Of a stretch of 64,000 nt of DNA, positions 17,344-28,100 are shown one piece after another. Source of the DNA: JBEISR01 sp044371425. GTDB lineage: Bacteria > Planctomycetota > Planctomycetia > Pirellulales > Pirellulaceae. Under the pieces are notes generated by a model. It was not told the origin of the DNA. It made no database searches and was given only the letters and a program-made list of their open reading frames with translations. Position 1 is the stretch's first letter. The number at the start of each line of letters is the position of its first letter. The stretch lies in the NCBI GenBank assembly GCA_044371425.1, contig JBILTR010000002.1, forward strand, positions 248,001 through 312,000, read 5' to 3'. Both the position numbers and the translations under genes were made by a program.

Positions 17344-18534
17344 TTACTTCCGCTCCACCAACGAAACCTCTGCCTCGCGTGGAGAACCATCGCGGATGAA
17401 CTTGACCATTTGAGGCTGACCGATCGGCAACTGCTCAACCACCGAAGCGAAATCGGCGGGTGTTCGCACCTTCTGGTTGCCGATCTCCACGATGATATCC
17501 CCGGTGGCGATTCCCGCTTGCGCCGCAGGCCCATCCTTGACCAATCGCGTCACGTACACTCCACCCCGCACCGGAATCTTCAACTGCTCGGCCAGCTCCT
17601 GCGGTATCTGATTGGTGGTGACCCCCATCAGCGCCCGTCGCACCAATCCATGCGTCACCAGTTCGCTGACCAACCACTGAAGTCGATTGCTGGGGATCGC
17701 AAAGCCAATCCCTTGAAAGGCACCCGTCTTGGAAGCGATGGCGGTGTTCATTCCCACCAACTGCCCATCCAGATCGACCAGAGCCCCCCCCGAGTTGCCC
17801 GGGTTGATCGCCGCATCGGTCTGCAAAAGCTGTCCTCCGACCAGTCCCTGCAACACCCTCGCCTTACCACTGATGATCCCGGCGCTAACCGTCTGTTCGA
17901 TGTTGAAAGGGCTGCCGATGGCCAAGACCCAATCGCCAACGGCCAAGCGATCCGAATCCCCCATGCTGACCGATGCCAGTGGATCGGGGCAATCGATGTA
18001 CAGGATCGCACTGTCGCTTTTGGAATCCGCCTTCACATCGCGTCCTTGGAATTCGCGGCCATCCTCCAATCGAACGAGGACCTGCCGCGCATCCTGAACC
18101 ACGTGCGCGTTGGTGACGATCAGCCCTTTCGAATCGAGGATCACTCCAGACCCGATGCTTTCGAATCTCTGGCTGTCATCGAGGAACTGAAGCGATTCCA
18201 AAGCCCCCTGCGGATCTCGCGACGACGCAAGGACGGTGACAACCGTCGGTAGAACGCGGCTGGAAGCGATCCGAAACGCTTCGGCCAAATCCTTCGCCCT
18301 GGCAATCTGCTCCACGTCGTCGGCAACGTCCACAGGAGGCACCGTGCCAAGACCTTCCGCGTTGAGTTTGTCGGCGCCGCTACGGCGCACCACTTCATCG
18401 CGGACCGATTCAACCTCCTGCCCAGCCAGCCGATCGCCAGGGAAGCAGCATCCTATCCAAACACAGAACGCCACCCGGATCCATTGACTGGACCATCGGA
18501 TGCTGTCGAATCGATCGCACATCTGTCGGCTCAT
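17344..18534 (-). CDS. HtrA/DegP-type serine protease with PDZ domain
   Basis: A periplasmic trypsin-like protease of 396 residues. ATG 18534 is chosen for GAGGAG six bases upstream. A signal segment (VAFCVWIGCCFPGDRLAG) precedes the protease domain with the triad His in VTNAHVVQD (~142), Asp in KSDSAILYI (~172) and Ser in NPGNSGGALV (~246). One PDZ domain follows (~300-390: GVYVTRLVKDGPAAQAGI, GDIIVEIGNQKV). With a single PDZ it is closer to DegS/HhoA than to DegP. It probably degrades or monitors misfolded envelope proteins. The stop is 109 bp from the PIG-L gene. Confidence 0.95.
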   Translation of the reverse strand: MSRQMCDRFDSIRWSSQWIRVAFCVWIGCCFPGDRLAGQEVESVRDEVVRRSGADKLNAEGLGTVPPVDVADDVEQIARAKDLAEAFRIASSRVLPTVVTVLASSRDPQGALESLQFLDDSQRFESIGSGVILDSKGLIVTNAHVVQDARQVLVRLEDGREFQGRDVKADSKSDSAILYIDCPDPLASVSMGDSDRLAVGDWVLAIGSPFNIEQTVSAGIISGKARVLQGLVGGQLLQTDAAINPGNSGGALVDLDGQLVGMNTAIASKTGAFQGIGFAIPSNRLQWLVSELVTHGLVRRALMGVTTNQIPQELAEQLKIPVRGGVYVTRLVKDGPAAQAGIATGDIIVEIGNQKVRTPADFASVVEQLPIGQPQMVKFIRDGSPREAEVSLVERK

Positions 18535-18604
18535 CTTCTTCTCCTCGGGATCTCGCCGCGTCGATCGTGCAGCAGCAGTCACCCACTGCCACCTCTTGCC
18601 AACG

Positions 18605-19537
18605 CTAGAACCCCAAACTCCATCGATCTTCTGGATCGGCGACCACCGTCACATCGGCCATGATGAATGCCCTACCTACAATTTTCGGCAGAATGACTCC
18701 CCGCTGCCGATCCAGCCACCGAAAGCTCCCTTCAAAGCGGCTTCCCAGAATGCTCTCCTGAACCCATCGATCTCCCTCGACCAAATCGCCATCCGCCGCA
18801 AGACACGCCAGCTTCGCGCTGGTCCCGGTACCGCAGGGACTCCGGTCGTACTGAAGACCAGGGCAAAGAACAAAGTTCCTTCCGTTCCCACCTGGATCGA
18901 CTGCCTGGCCACACAGCTCCACATGGTCGACCTGCGAATAGCCGGCTTCTCGCACCGCTTGGCCTATTCTCTGTGCCGCGTCGGTCCAGTACCTAGCCTC
19001 GCTAAGATGATACGGACCCGGCAATGAACTGGTGAGGAAAAACCAGTTGCCACCCCACGCCACATCCCCAGTGATCGGCCCAAGCCCTGGCACCTCCACC
19101 ACCAAGCCCTTGACCTCTCGGTGGCTTGGCACATTCTCGATCGCTACCGCTCCGCCGTCGCTTACCTCGCAGGTGACGATTCCAACCGGTGTTTCCAGCC
19201 GATGGACTCCCGGTTCGATTCGTCCTAGCCACCGCAGTGTCGCCATCAGACCGATCGCCCCATGGCCACACATCCCCAGGTACCCGACATTGTTGAAGAA
19301 AACGACTCCAGCGGTATGCTTCGGATCGGCTGGCGGAAACAGCACCCCACCAACCATCACCTCCGATCCACGTGGCTCCCGCGTCAGCATCGTCCGGTAA
19401 AAATCGGCTTCCTTCTTGAGCCGCTCTCGACACTGATCCATCGACAGGCCAGGCCACTCCGGCGCACCCTCCACCACCAACCGCGTCGGCTCACCTCCCG
19501 TGTGGGAATCGATCGCCCGAAACCTCTGCCGCTCCAT
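18605..19537 (-). CDS. 4-hydroxyproline 2-epimerase (proline racemase family)
   Basis: A protein of 310 residues. Both catalytic Cys positions of the family are present: GMCGHGAIGL and SPCGTGTSAKLA. The N-terminal IDSHTGGEPTRLV and MVGGVLFPP are typical of 4-hydroxyproline epimerases and differ from proline racemase context, and the neighbour is a DapA-family gene as in hydroxyproline catabolic loci. It epimerises trans-4-hydroxy-L-proline to cis-4-hydroxy-D-proline. The ATG at 19537 lies 13 bp after the stop of the upstream gene, inside one operon. The second Cys is preserved, so trans-3-hydroxyproline dehydratase (Thr at that site) is unlikely. Confidence 0.9.
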   Translation of the reverse strand: MERQRFRAIDSHTGGEPTRLVVEGAPEWPGLSMDQCRERLKKEADFYRTMLTREPRGSEVMVGGVLFPPADPKHTAGVVFFNNVGYLGMCGHGAIGLMATLRWLGRIEPGVHRLETPVGIVTCEVSDGGAVAIENVPSHREVKGLVVEVPGLGPITGDVAWGGNWFFLTSSLPGPYHLSEARYWTDAAQRIGQAVREAGYSQVDHVELCGQAVDPGGNGRNFVLCPGLQYDRSPCGTGTSAKLACLAADGDLVEGDRWVQESILGSRFEGSFRWLDRQRGVILPKIVGRAFIMADVTVVADPEDRWSLGF

Positions 19538-19550
19538 GCTCGCTCACTCC

Positions 19551-20486
19551 TCACGACAGCTTGGGCCGATTCCGAATCCCCTCGTGAATCACTCGAAGCA
19601 CCTGCTCCCGCTCCACACCGGATATCGGCAGTCGTGGTGCCCTGGTCCACTCCGTTCCCAATCCACATTCCTGCACGCACAGCTTGATGTACTGCACGAA
19701 CTTGATGTGGGTATCCAGGTGCAATAGAGGCGTGAACCAGCGGTAGATCGTCACTGCGCGATCCCAATCGCCTGCCTGCATCGCCTCCCACAGCGCCTGA
19801 TTTTCGTCAGGAAAAGCGATTCCGGTTCCCGCCACCCAACCATCGATCCCCAGCACTGCCGATTCCAGCGCCAAATCATCGACCCCCGTGAAAATGGAGT
19901 ACCTTCCCCCAACCACCCGATGCAGATCGGTGATCCGCCGCGTGTTGGCCGAACTTTCCTTGAGCGCCACGAAATTCGGCACATCGGCCAACTTGGCAAA
20001 CATCTCTGGGGTGATGTCATTTCCGTAGGCGATGGGGTTGTTGTAGATCATGATCGGCAATCGGGTGCCTGCTGCCACCGTGCGAAGATGCGCCATAGAC
20101 TCCTCTGGATCCGGAGTCCGATAGCTCATCACTGGCATCACCATCACTCCGTCAACCCCCATCCGCTCACAGTCCTGCACGTAGCGAACCGCCTCCCCGG
20201 TGCTCGATTCAGCAACACCGCTGAGCACCGGCAGACGACCGCGAAAAGCACCGACCATCGCCGCCATCACCTCTCGCTTCTCAGATGCGGTCATCACTTG
20301 GTTCTCACCGAGCGACCCCAGGAAGATCAGCCCACCGATCCCTGAGGCAACGAGCACTTCGGCATGACGAATCGTTCCTTCCAGATCGATCTTGCCATCG
20401 CGGTCCATCTGCGTGGTGATCGCAGGATACACCCCATGCCAGTACGGGGAACAATTCACCTTGGGGCGAGTCACGGGAGTCGGCAT
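19551..20486 (-). CDS. DapA-family aldolase, probably pyrroline-hydroxycarboxylate deaminase
   Basis: A TIM-barrel class I aldolase of the dihydrodipicolinate synthase family, 311 residues. Seen are GLIFLGSLGEN near the N-terminus, IMIYNNPIAYG with the catalytic Tyr, and FVALKESSANTRR with the Schiff-base Lys. Coupling with the hydroxyproline epimerase points to the 1-pyrroline-4-hydroxy-2-carboxylate deaminase (HypD/LhpC-like) step; this is context-based. AAGG lies 7 bases before the ATG. The D-hydroxyproline oxidase and the semialdehyde dehydrogenase of that pathway are not in the window. N-acetylneuraminate or sugar-acid lyases are alternatives. Confidence 0.88.
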   Translation of the reverse strand: MPTPVTRPKVNCSPYWHGVYPAITTQMDRDGKIDLEGTIRHAEVLVASGIGGLIFLGSLGENQVMTASEKREVMAAMVGAFRGRLPVLSGVAESSTGEAVRYVQDCERMGVDGVMVMPVMSYRTPDPEESMAHLRTVAAGTRLPIMIYNNPIAYGNDITPEMFAKLADVPNFVALKESSANTRRITDLHRVVGGRYSIFTGVDDLALESAVLGIDGWVAGTGIAFPDENQALWEAMQAGDWDRAVTIYRWFTPLLHLDTHIKFVQYIKLCVQECGLGTEWTRAPRLPISGVEREQVLRVIHEGIRNRPKLS

Positions 20487-20708
20487 CGATCGACCTTACT
20501 TCTTCTTGGGAACTGAAATCCAACGCCAAAACGAGAGGATCTAATATCGCCGATAGAGAGCCGATTGCCCAGATGAGTCACCAGGCAGCCACTTGGGAGC
20601 AACTTGGCGGCCATCCGTCGCCATCAGTCCCCCCTCTCTCCTTGGCTGTGTCAGTTCCGGCAGGAAGCGATCCACAAGGCCACTGGGTCATGCACCATCC
20701 AACCGCCG

Positions 20709-23510
20709 TCAGGGAGCCTGCGCGGTGTAGAGAGGAAGGTGGCGGTACTGCACTTCCAGAGAGAGCAAATTCAGGCAGGTGACATACAACCTTCCACCGT
20801 AGGCACCCCAAGCATCCGGCACTGGCCCTCGCGGTTCCCAACTCCCCGCATCATCCCCGGTGGTCTCCTGGGACGCCAGAGTCGCTTTCCGGAGTGCAGC
20901 ATTCCATTGTTCCCAGGAACTGCCACCCACCTGATATACCACCTGGGTCCCATAGTACCAGTAGTAGGTATCTCGTCGATTTCCCCATTCGCCCGTTGCA
21001 TCGGGAGGCTCCTCCAGCAAGTAGGCCGCCCCCTCTTCGATCGCCGGATGATCGGGTGCCCAGCCTGTGTAGAGCCGCATCAGCAAGCCGACACTGGTCA
21101 TCGTTCGCGTAGCGACCCGACCGTGCCGCTGCGCCGCGGTGTCGGGCGCATTCCAGTTGTAGCGGTAGAGGTGCGGCTGGTCTTCCGACTGCTGACTGCG
21201 TTCGACCCATCTAGCGACGCCATCGAGTGTCGTTCGGGGGACCTCCAGACCAGCCAGCCTGCCGCTTTGCAACGCCATCAGAAACCACCCCGTCACGCTG
21301 GTATCGGCACCGCTTCGAGGCTGATAGCGCCATCCGCCCAACTGCCGGTCTTGCGTCGACGCCATGAAGTCGATCGCACGCTGCGCAGGCTCGCGCAGCT
21401 CCGAATCCTGTGTCATTCCATAGGCTTCGCACAAAGCCAACGCGGCGATCGCGTGACTGTAAAGCCATGCGTTGGAATTGGAGGCAGTGTCCATGCGTCG
21501 GTACAGATCCCCGTCGGCTCGCTGACCTCGACGCAGCGCCTCCAGACCACGTCGAATCGCTGCCGCATGCTTTCCTTCCAGGTGGGTGTAGCCGGCCCCC
21601 TGGAATGCCAGAATGGCCAAGCCCGTCGCCGCCGTGTCGCTGCGAATCTTGACGGCAGGATCTCCCCGTTCCAGGTTCCACCAACCGTCCTCTTGCTGCG
21701 TCGACGCCAGGTAATCCAAGCCCCGCTCAATCGCCAACTCGGCAGCGTCCAGATCTCCCTTTGCGTTGCGGCTGAGCCGTTCTCGGCGCTTCTGGAAGGC
21801 GGGCACTGGTTTTGCACCTGCCAACTGGTCGGCGAACTTCGACCCCGCTTCAGCAAACCCCTCTGTTTTGTCTCCCCCCATCCCCCGCAGAGCCTCTTCG
21901 GCTTCTCCCCCGATGCGGCCCGGCTGACGCAAACGCGAGGCAATCGAATCGATCGCGCCAGCGAGCTGATCCGATGGACCATCGATCGATCTCTCGACAT
22001 CCCCAACCCCGGTCGCTGCCTTCGGACGACTGCCCCCGGCGTTTCCCCCCGCAGTCGATCTGGAAGCACTGCGTCGGGTCACCTCCAACCTGCGATCCAT
22101 CGGGTCACCGATGCCACCCCCAGCATTGGGCCTTCCCGTCGCCGTTTCTTTTCGGCCGCTAAGCTCTTCGCCCACTGGACCAGCCTTCAGCACCGCGTCG
22201 AGACGGCTGGGGATCGCTTGGCTGGTTTGCTCCCCAGCGTCCGCCAGTTGTTGCAAACCCAACTCCGAGGATGCTCGGCGATCGATCTGCCTGATCCGTT
22301 CCCCACCCATCGCTTCGGGTACCAACTGCCGCTCCAATGCCTCCTCCATCGCTTGGGCCTGCCCCCGGTCGCTCTCCCAAGACCTGTCAGCAGCCCGCTG
22401 TCGCATGGGGCGATCCAGATCGAATCGCTTCTGCTGCCCCTGCACCTCTGCCGGCGCCGGTCGATCCTCAGGCAGCTTGGGAATATCGATCGACTGCGAA
22501 TCCAAATCCGCTGTCTCCATCGGAACCGAGGAAGAGGAAGGCTCCAACGGCGACAAAGCTGGCTGGTTCATCAATTCCTTCGAATCCAAGGTCCCGCGAT
22601 CCAATTCAGTCGCCTTGGGCTGCATCGGGAGGGGGGCAAGTTGATCGCTAGGGGAGGGGAGGTCGCCAGGTTCGATGGAAAAGGAATCGGTCGACTGTGG
22701 TTCCCGAGTCTCTTCAGCACGATCCAAAATCGAACGGCGAGAAGCCTGCTGCGCCTCGACCACCGGTTGCGGCAAGTCGAGCGCCGCGATGGCCTGCAAC
22801 CGCGCCAGCCGCTCCACCTCCTCCAGCCGCTCTGCTTGGCGATCGGCTCGATCGTTCACCGTCCGAGGCTCGCTAACCCCTCCGGACGCATCTTCCGATC
22901 CCCCCACCTCGACCGCGAGAGAGGATCGATTGGCAGATGGCGAAGCTCCCGATTCGAGACGTTCCACCCCCTCTGCTTCGGCGCGCTGGAGCGCCATGGC
23001 GGTTTGCGACTCTTCGATCGCCGCATTCAATTGCTGCTCCAGTCGCTCCACCTGATCGGAATCCATCTCCTGCTGCAACCCAGCCGGCGATAGCTCCTCG
23101 GGCAGATACTCCACCGCCAGTGCACGCTCCATCGAAACCGACATCGCCTCACTTCCATTCGCCTCCTGACGGAGAGCCGGCAGCAGCACCCATTCAATCG
23201 CACCGAAAACCATCGCCAAATGCAATGCGACGCTCAGGAGGAACGCGACAACCATGGTTCGCTGCGCCTGGCTTCGCGACATCTGTCGCACCAGTCCCCC
23301 ACTCAACCATGCGACCAGCGGTAGCAGCACCGACCAGACCCACGCGTTGGCCCACCATCGGGAATCGTCGAATCGCAGGGCCCGGAAAATGACCGCACCC
23401 ACCATCACTGTGATCAGGATGAGGGAGGCATCGACGGCCCACCAACTGCCGCTGGAATCGGAGGCCAGTGGCAGTCTCCTTCGTTCCCCCCTCCCCCTAG
23501 GCTCGCTCAT
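20709..23510 (-). CDS. Membrane-anchored protein with terpene-cyclase-fold C-terminal domain
   Basis: A protein of 933 residues. ATG 23510 overlaps the exbD stop by ATGA. The N-terminal ~150 residues contain three or four membrane helices (SLILITVMVGAVIFRALRF, ANAWVWSVLLPLVAWLSGG, TMVVAFLLSVALHLAMVF). A long polar, disordered and partly coiled-coil middle (~150-570) follows. The C-terminal ~330 residues have repeated elements of the squalene-cyclase/prenyltransferase alpha-toroid: QQEDGWWNLERG, ALRRGQRADGDLYR, STQDRQLGGWRYQPRSGADTSVTGWFLMAL and DTYYWYYGTQVVYQVGG (motifs listed separately). No DxDD catalytic motif is evident, so a cyclase reaction is doubtful; binding or structural use is more likely. 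It is the last gene of the TPR-ExbB-ExbD operon. Confidence 0.85.
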   Translation of the reverse strand: MSEPRGRGERRRLPLASDSSGSWWAVDASLILITVMVGAVIFRALRFDDSRWWANAWVWSVLLPLVAWLSGGLVRQMSRSQAQRTMVVAFLLSVALHLAMVFGAIEWVLLPALRQEANGSEAMSVSMERALAVEYLPEELSPAGLQQEMDSDQVERLEQQLNAAIEESQTAMALQRAEAEGVERLESGASPSANRSSLAVEVGGSEDASGGVSEPRTVNDRADRQAERLEEVERLARLQAIAALDLPQPVVEAQQASRRSILDRAEETREPQSTDSFSIEPGDLPSPSDQLAPLPMQPKATELDRGTLDSKELMNQPALSPLEPSSSSVPMETADLDSQSIDIPKLPEDRPAPAEVQGQQKRFDLDRPMRQRAADRSWESDRGQAQAMEEALERQLVPEAMGGERIRQIDRRASSELGLQQLADAGEQTSQAIPSRLDAVLKAGPVGEELSGRKETATGRPNAGGGIGDPMDRRLEVTRRSASRSTAGGNAGGSRPKAATGVGDVERSIDGPSDQLAGAIDSIASRLRQPGRIGGEAEEALRGMGGDKTEGFAEAGSKFADQLAGAKPVPAFQKRRERLSRNAKGDLDAAELAIERGLDYLASTQQEDGWWNLERGDPAVKIRSDTAATGLAILAFQGAGYTHLEGKHAAAIRRGLEALRRGQRADGDLYRRMDTASNSNAWLYSHAIAALALCEAYGMTQDSELREPAQRAIDFMASTQDRQLGGWRYQPRSGADTSVTGWFLMALQSGRLAGLEVPRTTLDGVARWVERSQQSEDQPHLYRYNWNAPDTAAQRHGRVATRTMTSVGLLMRLYTGWAPDHPAIEEGAAYLLEEPPDATGEWGNRRDTYYWYYGTQVVYQVGGSSWEQWNAALRKATLASQETTGDDAGSWEPRGPVPDAWGAYGGRLYVTCLNLLSLEVQYRHLPLYTAQAP

Positions 23511-23941
23511 GGCTTGCGGTCCATCGGGGCTGTGGTGATGCGGTACTTGGTCAAGCCGCGTTTCTGACATTGGTCCATGACGCGTACCACCGAGTCGACA
23601 GGAGCTCGGCGATCGGCTCGCATCGTCACCATCGGCTGCTCCATCTTCTCCGCACCGTATCTCGCCAAAAGCAGCCCCAACGTCGGTTCGTCGAGAGACT
23701 TCCCTTGCACGTGGTAGCCGCCTGATTGATCGATCGAGATCACCAGCTCTTCCGGTTTGCTGGCCAATGGCTTCGCGCTGCTGGCCGCCGGCAGCTCGAC
23801 CGGAAAAGCCCGATCTTCCTGCGCAAATCGCGATGCGACCAGAAAGAACACGAGAAGGAGAAAGACGACGTCGATCAGCGGCGTCAAACTGAGGGATTCC
23901 AACGCTCTTCCGCGCTGCAGACGAACAGCCATCGAAATCAC
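23507..23941 (-). CDS. ExbD/TolR-type proton-channel subunit
   Basis: A protein of 144 residues with one membrane helix near the N-terminus (SLTPLIDVVFLLLVFFLVAS), including the conserved Asp of ExbD/TolR that takes part in proton conduction, and a periplasmic domain ending PVDSVVRVMDQCQKRGLTKYRI. It overlaps both neighbours by ATGA (23938-23941 with exbB, 23507-23510 with the downstream gene), so the three are translationally coupled. It forms a motor with the ExbB protein to transmit proton-motive force; no TonB is in the window. Confidence 0.93.
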   Translation of the reverse strand: MISMAVRLQRGRALESLSLTPLIDVVFLLLVFFLVASRFAQEDRAFPVELPAASSAKPLASKPEELVISIDQSGGYHVQGKSLDEPTLGLLLARYGAEKMEQPMVTMRADRRAPVDSVVRVMDQCQKRGLTKYRITTAPMDRKP

Positions 23942-24975
23942 CCTCCCGATGGAACTCGACGAACCACGGCGCTGTTGGCTGGCAGGACTTTGGCGGTGCC
24001 GGAATCCTCTACCCCATCATTCGATTCCTGGTAAGCCCGCACATGCCCCCCCAGATCCCGAGCGACCAATTCGTCCCCCGCGATGTCATACCGCGTCCGT
24101 CCCTCAAATCGCTCAATCTTCAGCGAGATGGTGGCAATCAGCTCCTCCAATTGCCGAAAGGCCGCCGAAATTTTTCCTTCGAAAAGATGGGAAAGGATCG
24201 CGGCGGGAATCGCGACCATCAAGCCGGCCAGCGTGGTCACAAGGGCTTCGTAGATTCCCTGAGCCAGAAACTCGGCGCGGTTCTGCGTGCTATCCAGCTG
24301 GGTGGTGTGGTGAAAGGCATGGATCAATCCCCAAACCGTTCCCATCAATCCGAAGAGCGGCGCGATGCCGGCGGCCAGATTCAACCATCGAACCGGCGCG
24401 TAGAGTCGATCGGCATGGCGCTGCATGGCATCGCGCGCCGCTTGATCGACTTCCGCCTGAGGTCGCCCGATCTTCTCCAGCACCGTTTGCACCACTTCCG
24501 ATCCGACGGAAGGAAACTGCTGTGTGATGCGGTAGGCTTCGCGCGGATTCCAACCCTCGGGATCCCTCGCCATGTCCCGCAATCCCCGCGACAGGCCTCT
24601 GGGCACCACTTTGGATCGGCGCAAACTAATCGACCGCTCGATCGCAATCGCCACCACCACCAGACTGGTCAGCCCGATGGGAAGCATGAACCAGCCACCG
24701 CGCTGCAGAAGTGTCAGCAGATCCAATCCTCGCGTCGACTCGACGCTCTGGTCAGACGACGGAGGCTGGCCCGATGCGCTCTCCCCCTGCAGTCGCTCCA
24801 GCGCCTCCACATCGGCCACCTCGGGAGGATCTGGGGTCGCCTGCTGTGCGCACGTCAGGTCGCATCCCATGAAGATGGCCGCCAGGGCGACGACCAGACA
24901 GGAGACCCCCCGTCGCCAGCATCCCTGGCGTCGGATGACTTCGCCGCCCCTCCTTCCCCAACTCAGTTGCTGCAT
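23938..24975 (-). CDS. ExbB/TolQ/MotA-type proton-channel subunit with N-terminal extension
   Basis: A protein of 345 residues. A signal peptide (GVSCLVVALAAIFMGCDLTCA) and a ~60-residue periplasmic stretch precede the usual three-helix MotA/TolQ/ExbB unit: GGWFMLPIGLTSLVVVAIAIERS, LNLAAGIAPLFGLMGTVWGLIHAF and a third helix ALVTTLAGLMVAIPAAILSH. The GLMGTV element is characteristic. The N-terminal extension is like those of planctomycete and some gamma-proteobacterial ExbB proteins. It overlaps exbD by ATGA and follows the TPR gene by about 220 bp. Confidence 0.93.
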   Translation of the reverse strand: MQQLSWGRRGGEVIRRQGCWRRGVSCLVVALAAIFMGCDLTCAQQATPDPPEVADVEALERLQGESASGQPPSSDQSVESTRGLDLLTLLQRGGWFMLPIGLTSLVVVAIAIERSISLRRSKVVPRGLSRGLRDMARDPEGWNPREAYRITQQFPSVGSEVVQTVLEKIGRPQAEVDQAARDAMQRHADRLYAPVRWLNLAAGIAPLFGLMGTVWGLIHAFHHTTQLDSTQNRAEFLAQGIYEALVTTLAGLMVAIPAAILSHLFEGKISAAFRQLEELIATISLKIERFEGRTRYDIAGDELVARDLGGHVRAYQESNDGVEDSGTAKVLPANSAVVRRVPSGG

Positions 24976-25196
24976 CGGCCACCTAGCCTCCCGACTGTCC
25001 CTCGATGAATCTGCCAGACGCCCCAGCGCGGATCGGAGTCCATGACCGCCAGAGTCGTCCTTCGCCAGAGGACTCCTCTGGGCACGATCATCCTAGGTCT
25101 TTGCCACGGGCCGGACCAGAGGTTTGGGGCGAATCCATCGGGCAGGGCGGGGTGGAATCCTGCAGTTGCCGCTGGAGGCGGATTCGTCCTAGGCGG

Positions 25197-28100
25197 TTAT
25201 TTGCCTCCGGTGAGCGCATCCCAACGCTGTTTGGCTTGCGCTGCGAATTCGTGTTTTGGGTGCCGTTCCACGATGTACTTGTAGCTTTCAGCAGCCATTT
25301 CCCTCGCCTTTTGCTTCCCTTCGTCGCTGGAGGCAGCAGCGATGGCTTCCGCGCATCGCCCAGCTTCAATGGCGCTGCGCGCTTGCCAATCGGAAATCGC
25401 GGGGTCGCTCGCGTCGCCGCCGAAACCAAACATGACCCTCTGAAACTCCGGAATCGCCTTGGCATATTCCTTCTGAGCGAAAAAGATCTCACCCATCATG
25501 AATCGCGCGCGGGCCGCCGTTTCGTTTCGGTACCTGCCCGCCACTTGACCATAAGCCTGCAAGGCCTCGTCAGGTCGACCGGTATTCTGGTAGCAGTACC
25601 CCAGTTCGTAAAGCAACTCGGGGAGGTAGGGAGCTGCCCCTTCACGCTGCTTGATCTCCTCCAACCACTCCTCCACTTCCTTCCACTGCTTCAGCTCCCT
25701 TGCCGTCTGGGCTCCCTGCAAGTAGACCAGCGTCCGAATTTGTTCGTCGATCGTTTCGGGTCGGACCGATCCTTCGATGGAACTTCGCGCCGCGCGGTAA
25801 AGCTTCCAAGCTTCTGCGGAGCGTCCCGCTTTGGCTGCGCACTGCGCCTGCATGAAGAGCCCATCGACCTGAAGATCCCCTTCCGGAAACTGCGTCACCT
25901 GCTCGCGAAACCATCGCTCGGATTCGCTGAACTCCCCTTGCTTGAAGTAGGACCAACCGAGTTTGTGCAACGCCTTTTCCTGGAGCTGGCTATCGCTGGT
26001 TCCCTTCCATGCTGCGGTGTATGCGGTGATCGCCTTGCTGAATTGATCCCGAGCGTACTCCGCTTGACCGATATGGAAATTCGACTCCGCCGCAAACCCG
26101 CTCTCTGGAAATCGCTGCAGCAATTCCTGGAACGTCTCCATCGATTTGTCGGACTGCTGGAGATCCTTCTGCGTCCATGCCAGTTCGTAGAGCACTCGGT
26201 CGAGCGATGGGTATTGGGGATGAGCTTGCCGAAGCTCCAGAAGCACCTCCTGCGCGGGCTGCGGCTGACCGTCAGAGGCCAGCGTGAACCCCAGCTCCAT
26301 CATCGCTTCGGCTTCTTTTGGATCTTCCTTGCGAACCTCTCTCGCCTGCCTCAGCGCTTCGATCGCCTCAGGCACGCGTCCCATTTGCCGCAGGCAGATC
26401 CCTCTAGCCATCTGCACGTCCCCCTGGAGCGACTTGGATAGGGAGGGGCTGCGGACGACCGCATCCAGCAATCCAACTGCGACATCCAGCTTGCCCTGCT
26501 GCATCGCCAGCCCCGCCTGGCCGTAGCGCGACAAATCGGCCAGTTCCCCCTCCGGCTGCCTCTGAAGAAGCTTCTGGTAATAATCGGCGGCGCGTTCCCA
26601 TTGCTGCTGCTCGGAAGCCGCTCGACCCAATCGCACCATCGCCACGCCAAAGTAACGGCTCGACGGATACCGCTCGATCAACTGCTCCAGGGAACTCTGA
26701 GCGACTTCAGGTTGGCGAGCCTCTTCGGCTGCCTGGGATAACAGATACAGCCCCTTTTCCTGAAACGGCCCCGGCTGCGTGACCACCGGCTGCAATACCG
26801 TTAGCGCTTCGGAACTCCGCCCCAACCTCCGGAGGCTGCTAGCGCGCCAGTAGAGCAACTCCACACGCCCCGACTCATCCAGCCGATCCCCTGCGATCGT
26901 CTGAAGGACACTCAAGCTCTCTTCCCAACTCCCCTTCAGATTCAACGCCCCCGCCAGACGCAGCTTCCAGCGATCGACCGATTCATTCTTTGGGTCTTTG
27001 TCGATCAAAGCGCGAAGCTGCGAGATCGCCTCGTCGGATTGCCCTCCCTGCATGGCGGATTCGGAGCTGAGCAGCAGCACTTCGGAGGCGAGCGGATGGT
27101 CGGGATGGCGCGCCAGAAAGTCGTTGCAAAGCTCCTTGGAAGCCTGGAGATCCCCCATCTGGAAAGCCGCCAGAGCCCCCTGGTAGAGCGCCTTGGGGCG
27201 CAGTGCCTGATCCCCGCTGGCGACCACGGCTGCGTAGAGTGTTCTAGCTTCCGCCCAGCTTCCTGTCTGCTGCATCAGCGCGTCGGCCAGATCGATCTGC
27301 AGGGAGTTATGAGCTGCCATCTGGTGGCTCCACGCCATCGTCTCCCTAGCCAATCGCTCCGCCTGGGCATACTGCTTCTGAGTCATCTCCATCTGGATCA
27401 GCCAATGAGCTGCCTCGGCGGCCAGCGCATCACGTCGCCCCAAGAGACCTTCCAGGCGCGGCTTGGACTGCCCATCGCGCCCGTCGCGAATCTCCAGAAG
27501 GGCTAGCGCCAGCTGAGCCCTTGGCCCCTGAGCCGAATCGGGGAACTCGGTCAGCAGACGACGGTACGCCTCCTCCGAGGCCTTCCACCGACCTGCCTTG
27601 CTGAGGCTGGCCCCCAGTCGACTCAACGCTCGCTCACGCAGCGGCCCCTCCGATTCCGAAACCAGTCGCTCGAACACCACCGATGCCTCGGCAAAGCGCC
27701 CATTGCGAAAGTCGATCTCGGCCTGACGAAACTGCGCCTCCGGCACCAGCGGGTGTTTGGGATAACGCGTCAGGAAATCGCGATAGCCCTGCATCGCCGC
27801 CGGCTCTCGCCCCGACTGATCGTCTAGAGAAGCCAACGCGAATAGAACTTCCGATCGCAATGGCGATTGCTCCCATCGCTTGACCTGCAGAAACTCGCGA
27901 TACCTCTTGGCTGCCTCCTCTTTCTGCCCCATCCGCACCAAGCAGTCCGCCGCATAGTAGGCAGCTCGATCGGCATAGGCCCCGTCGGGAAACTCCTTGC
28001 CGATCCGCTGGAAGGCATCCAGTGCCAACGCGTAAGAATCTTTGCGGTCCGCTTCCGGTTGGCTGGCGTCCGATCCCGCCTTGACCTGCCCACCCTTCCA

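Noticed and set aside
20604..23093. An 829-codon plus-strand frame opposite the cyclase-fold gene
   Set aside because: It is antisense to a gene with clear domains and membrane helices and an ATGA link to exbD; its translation is Arg/Pro/Ser-rich as expected for a shadow frame.
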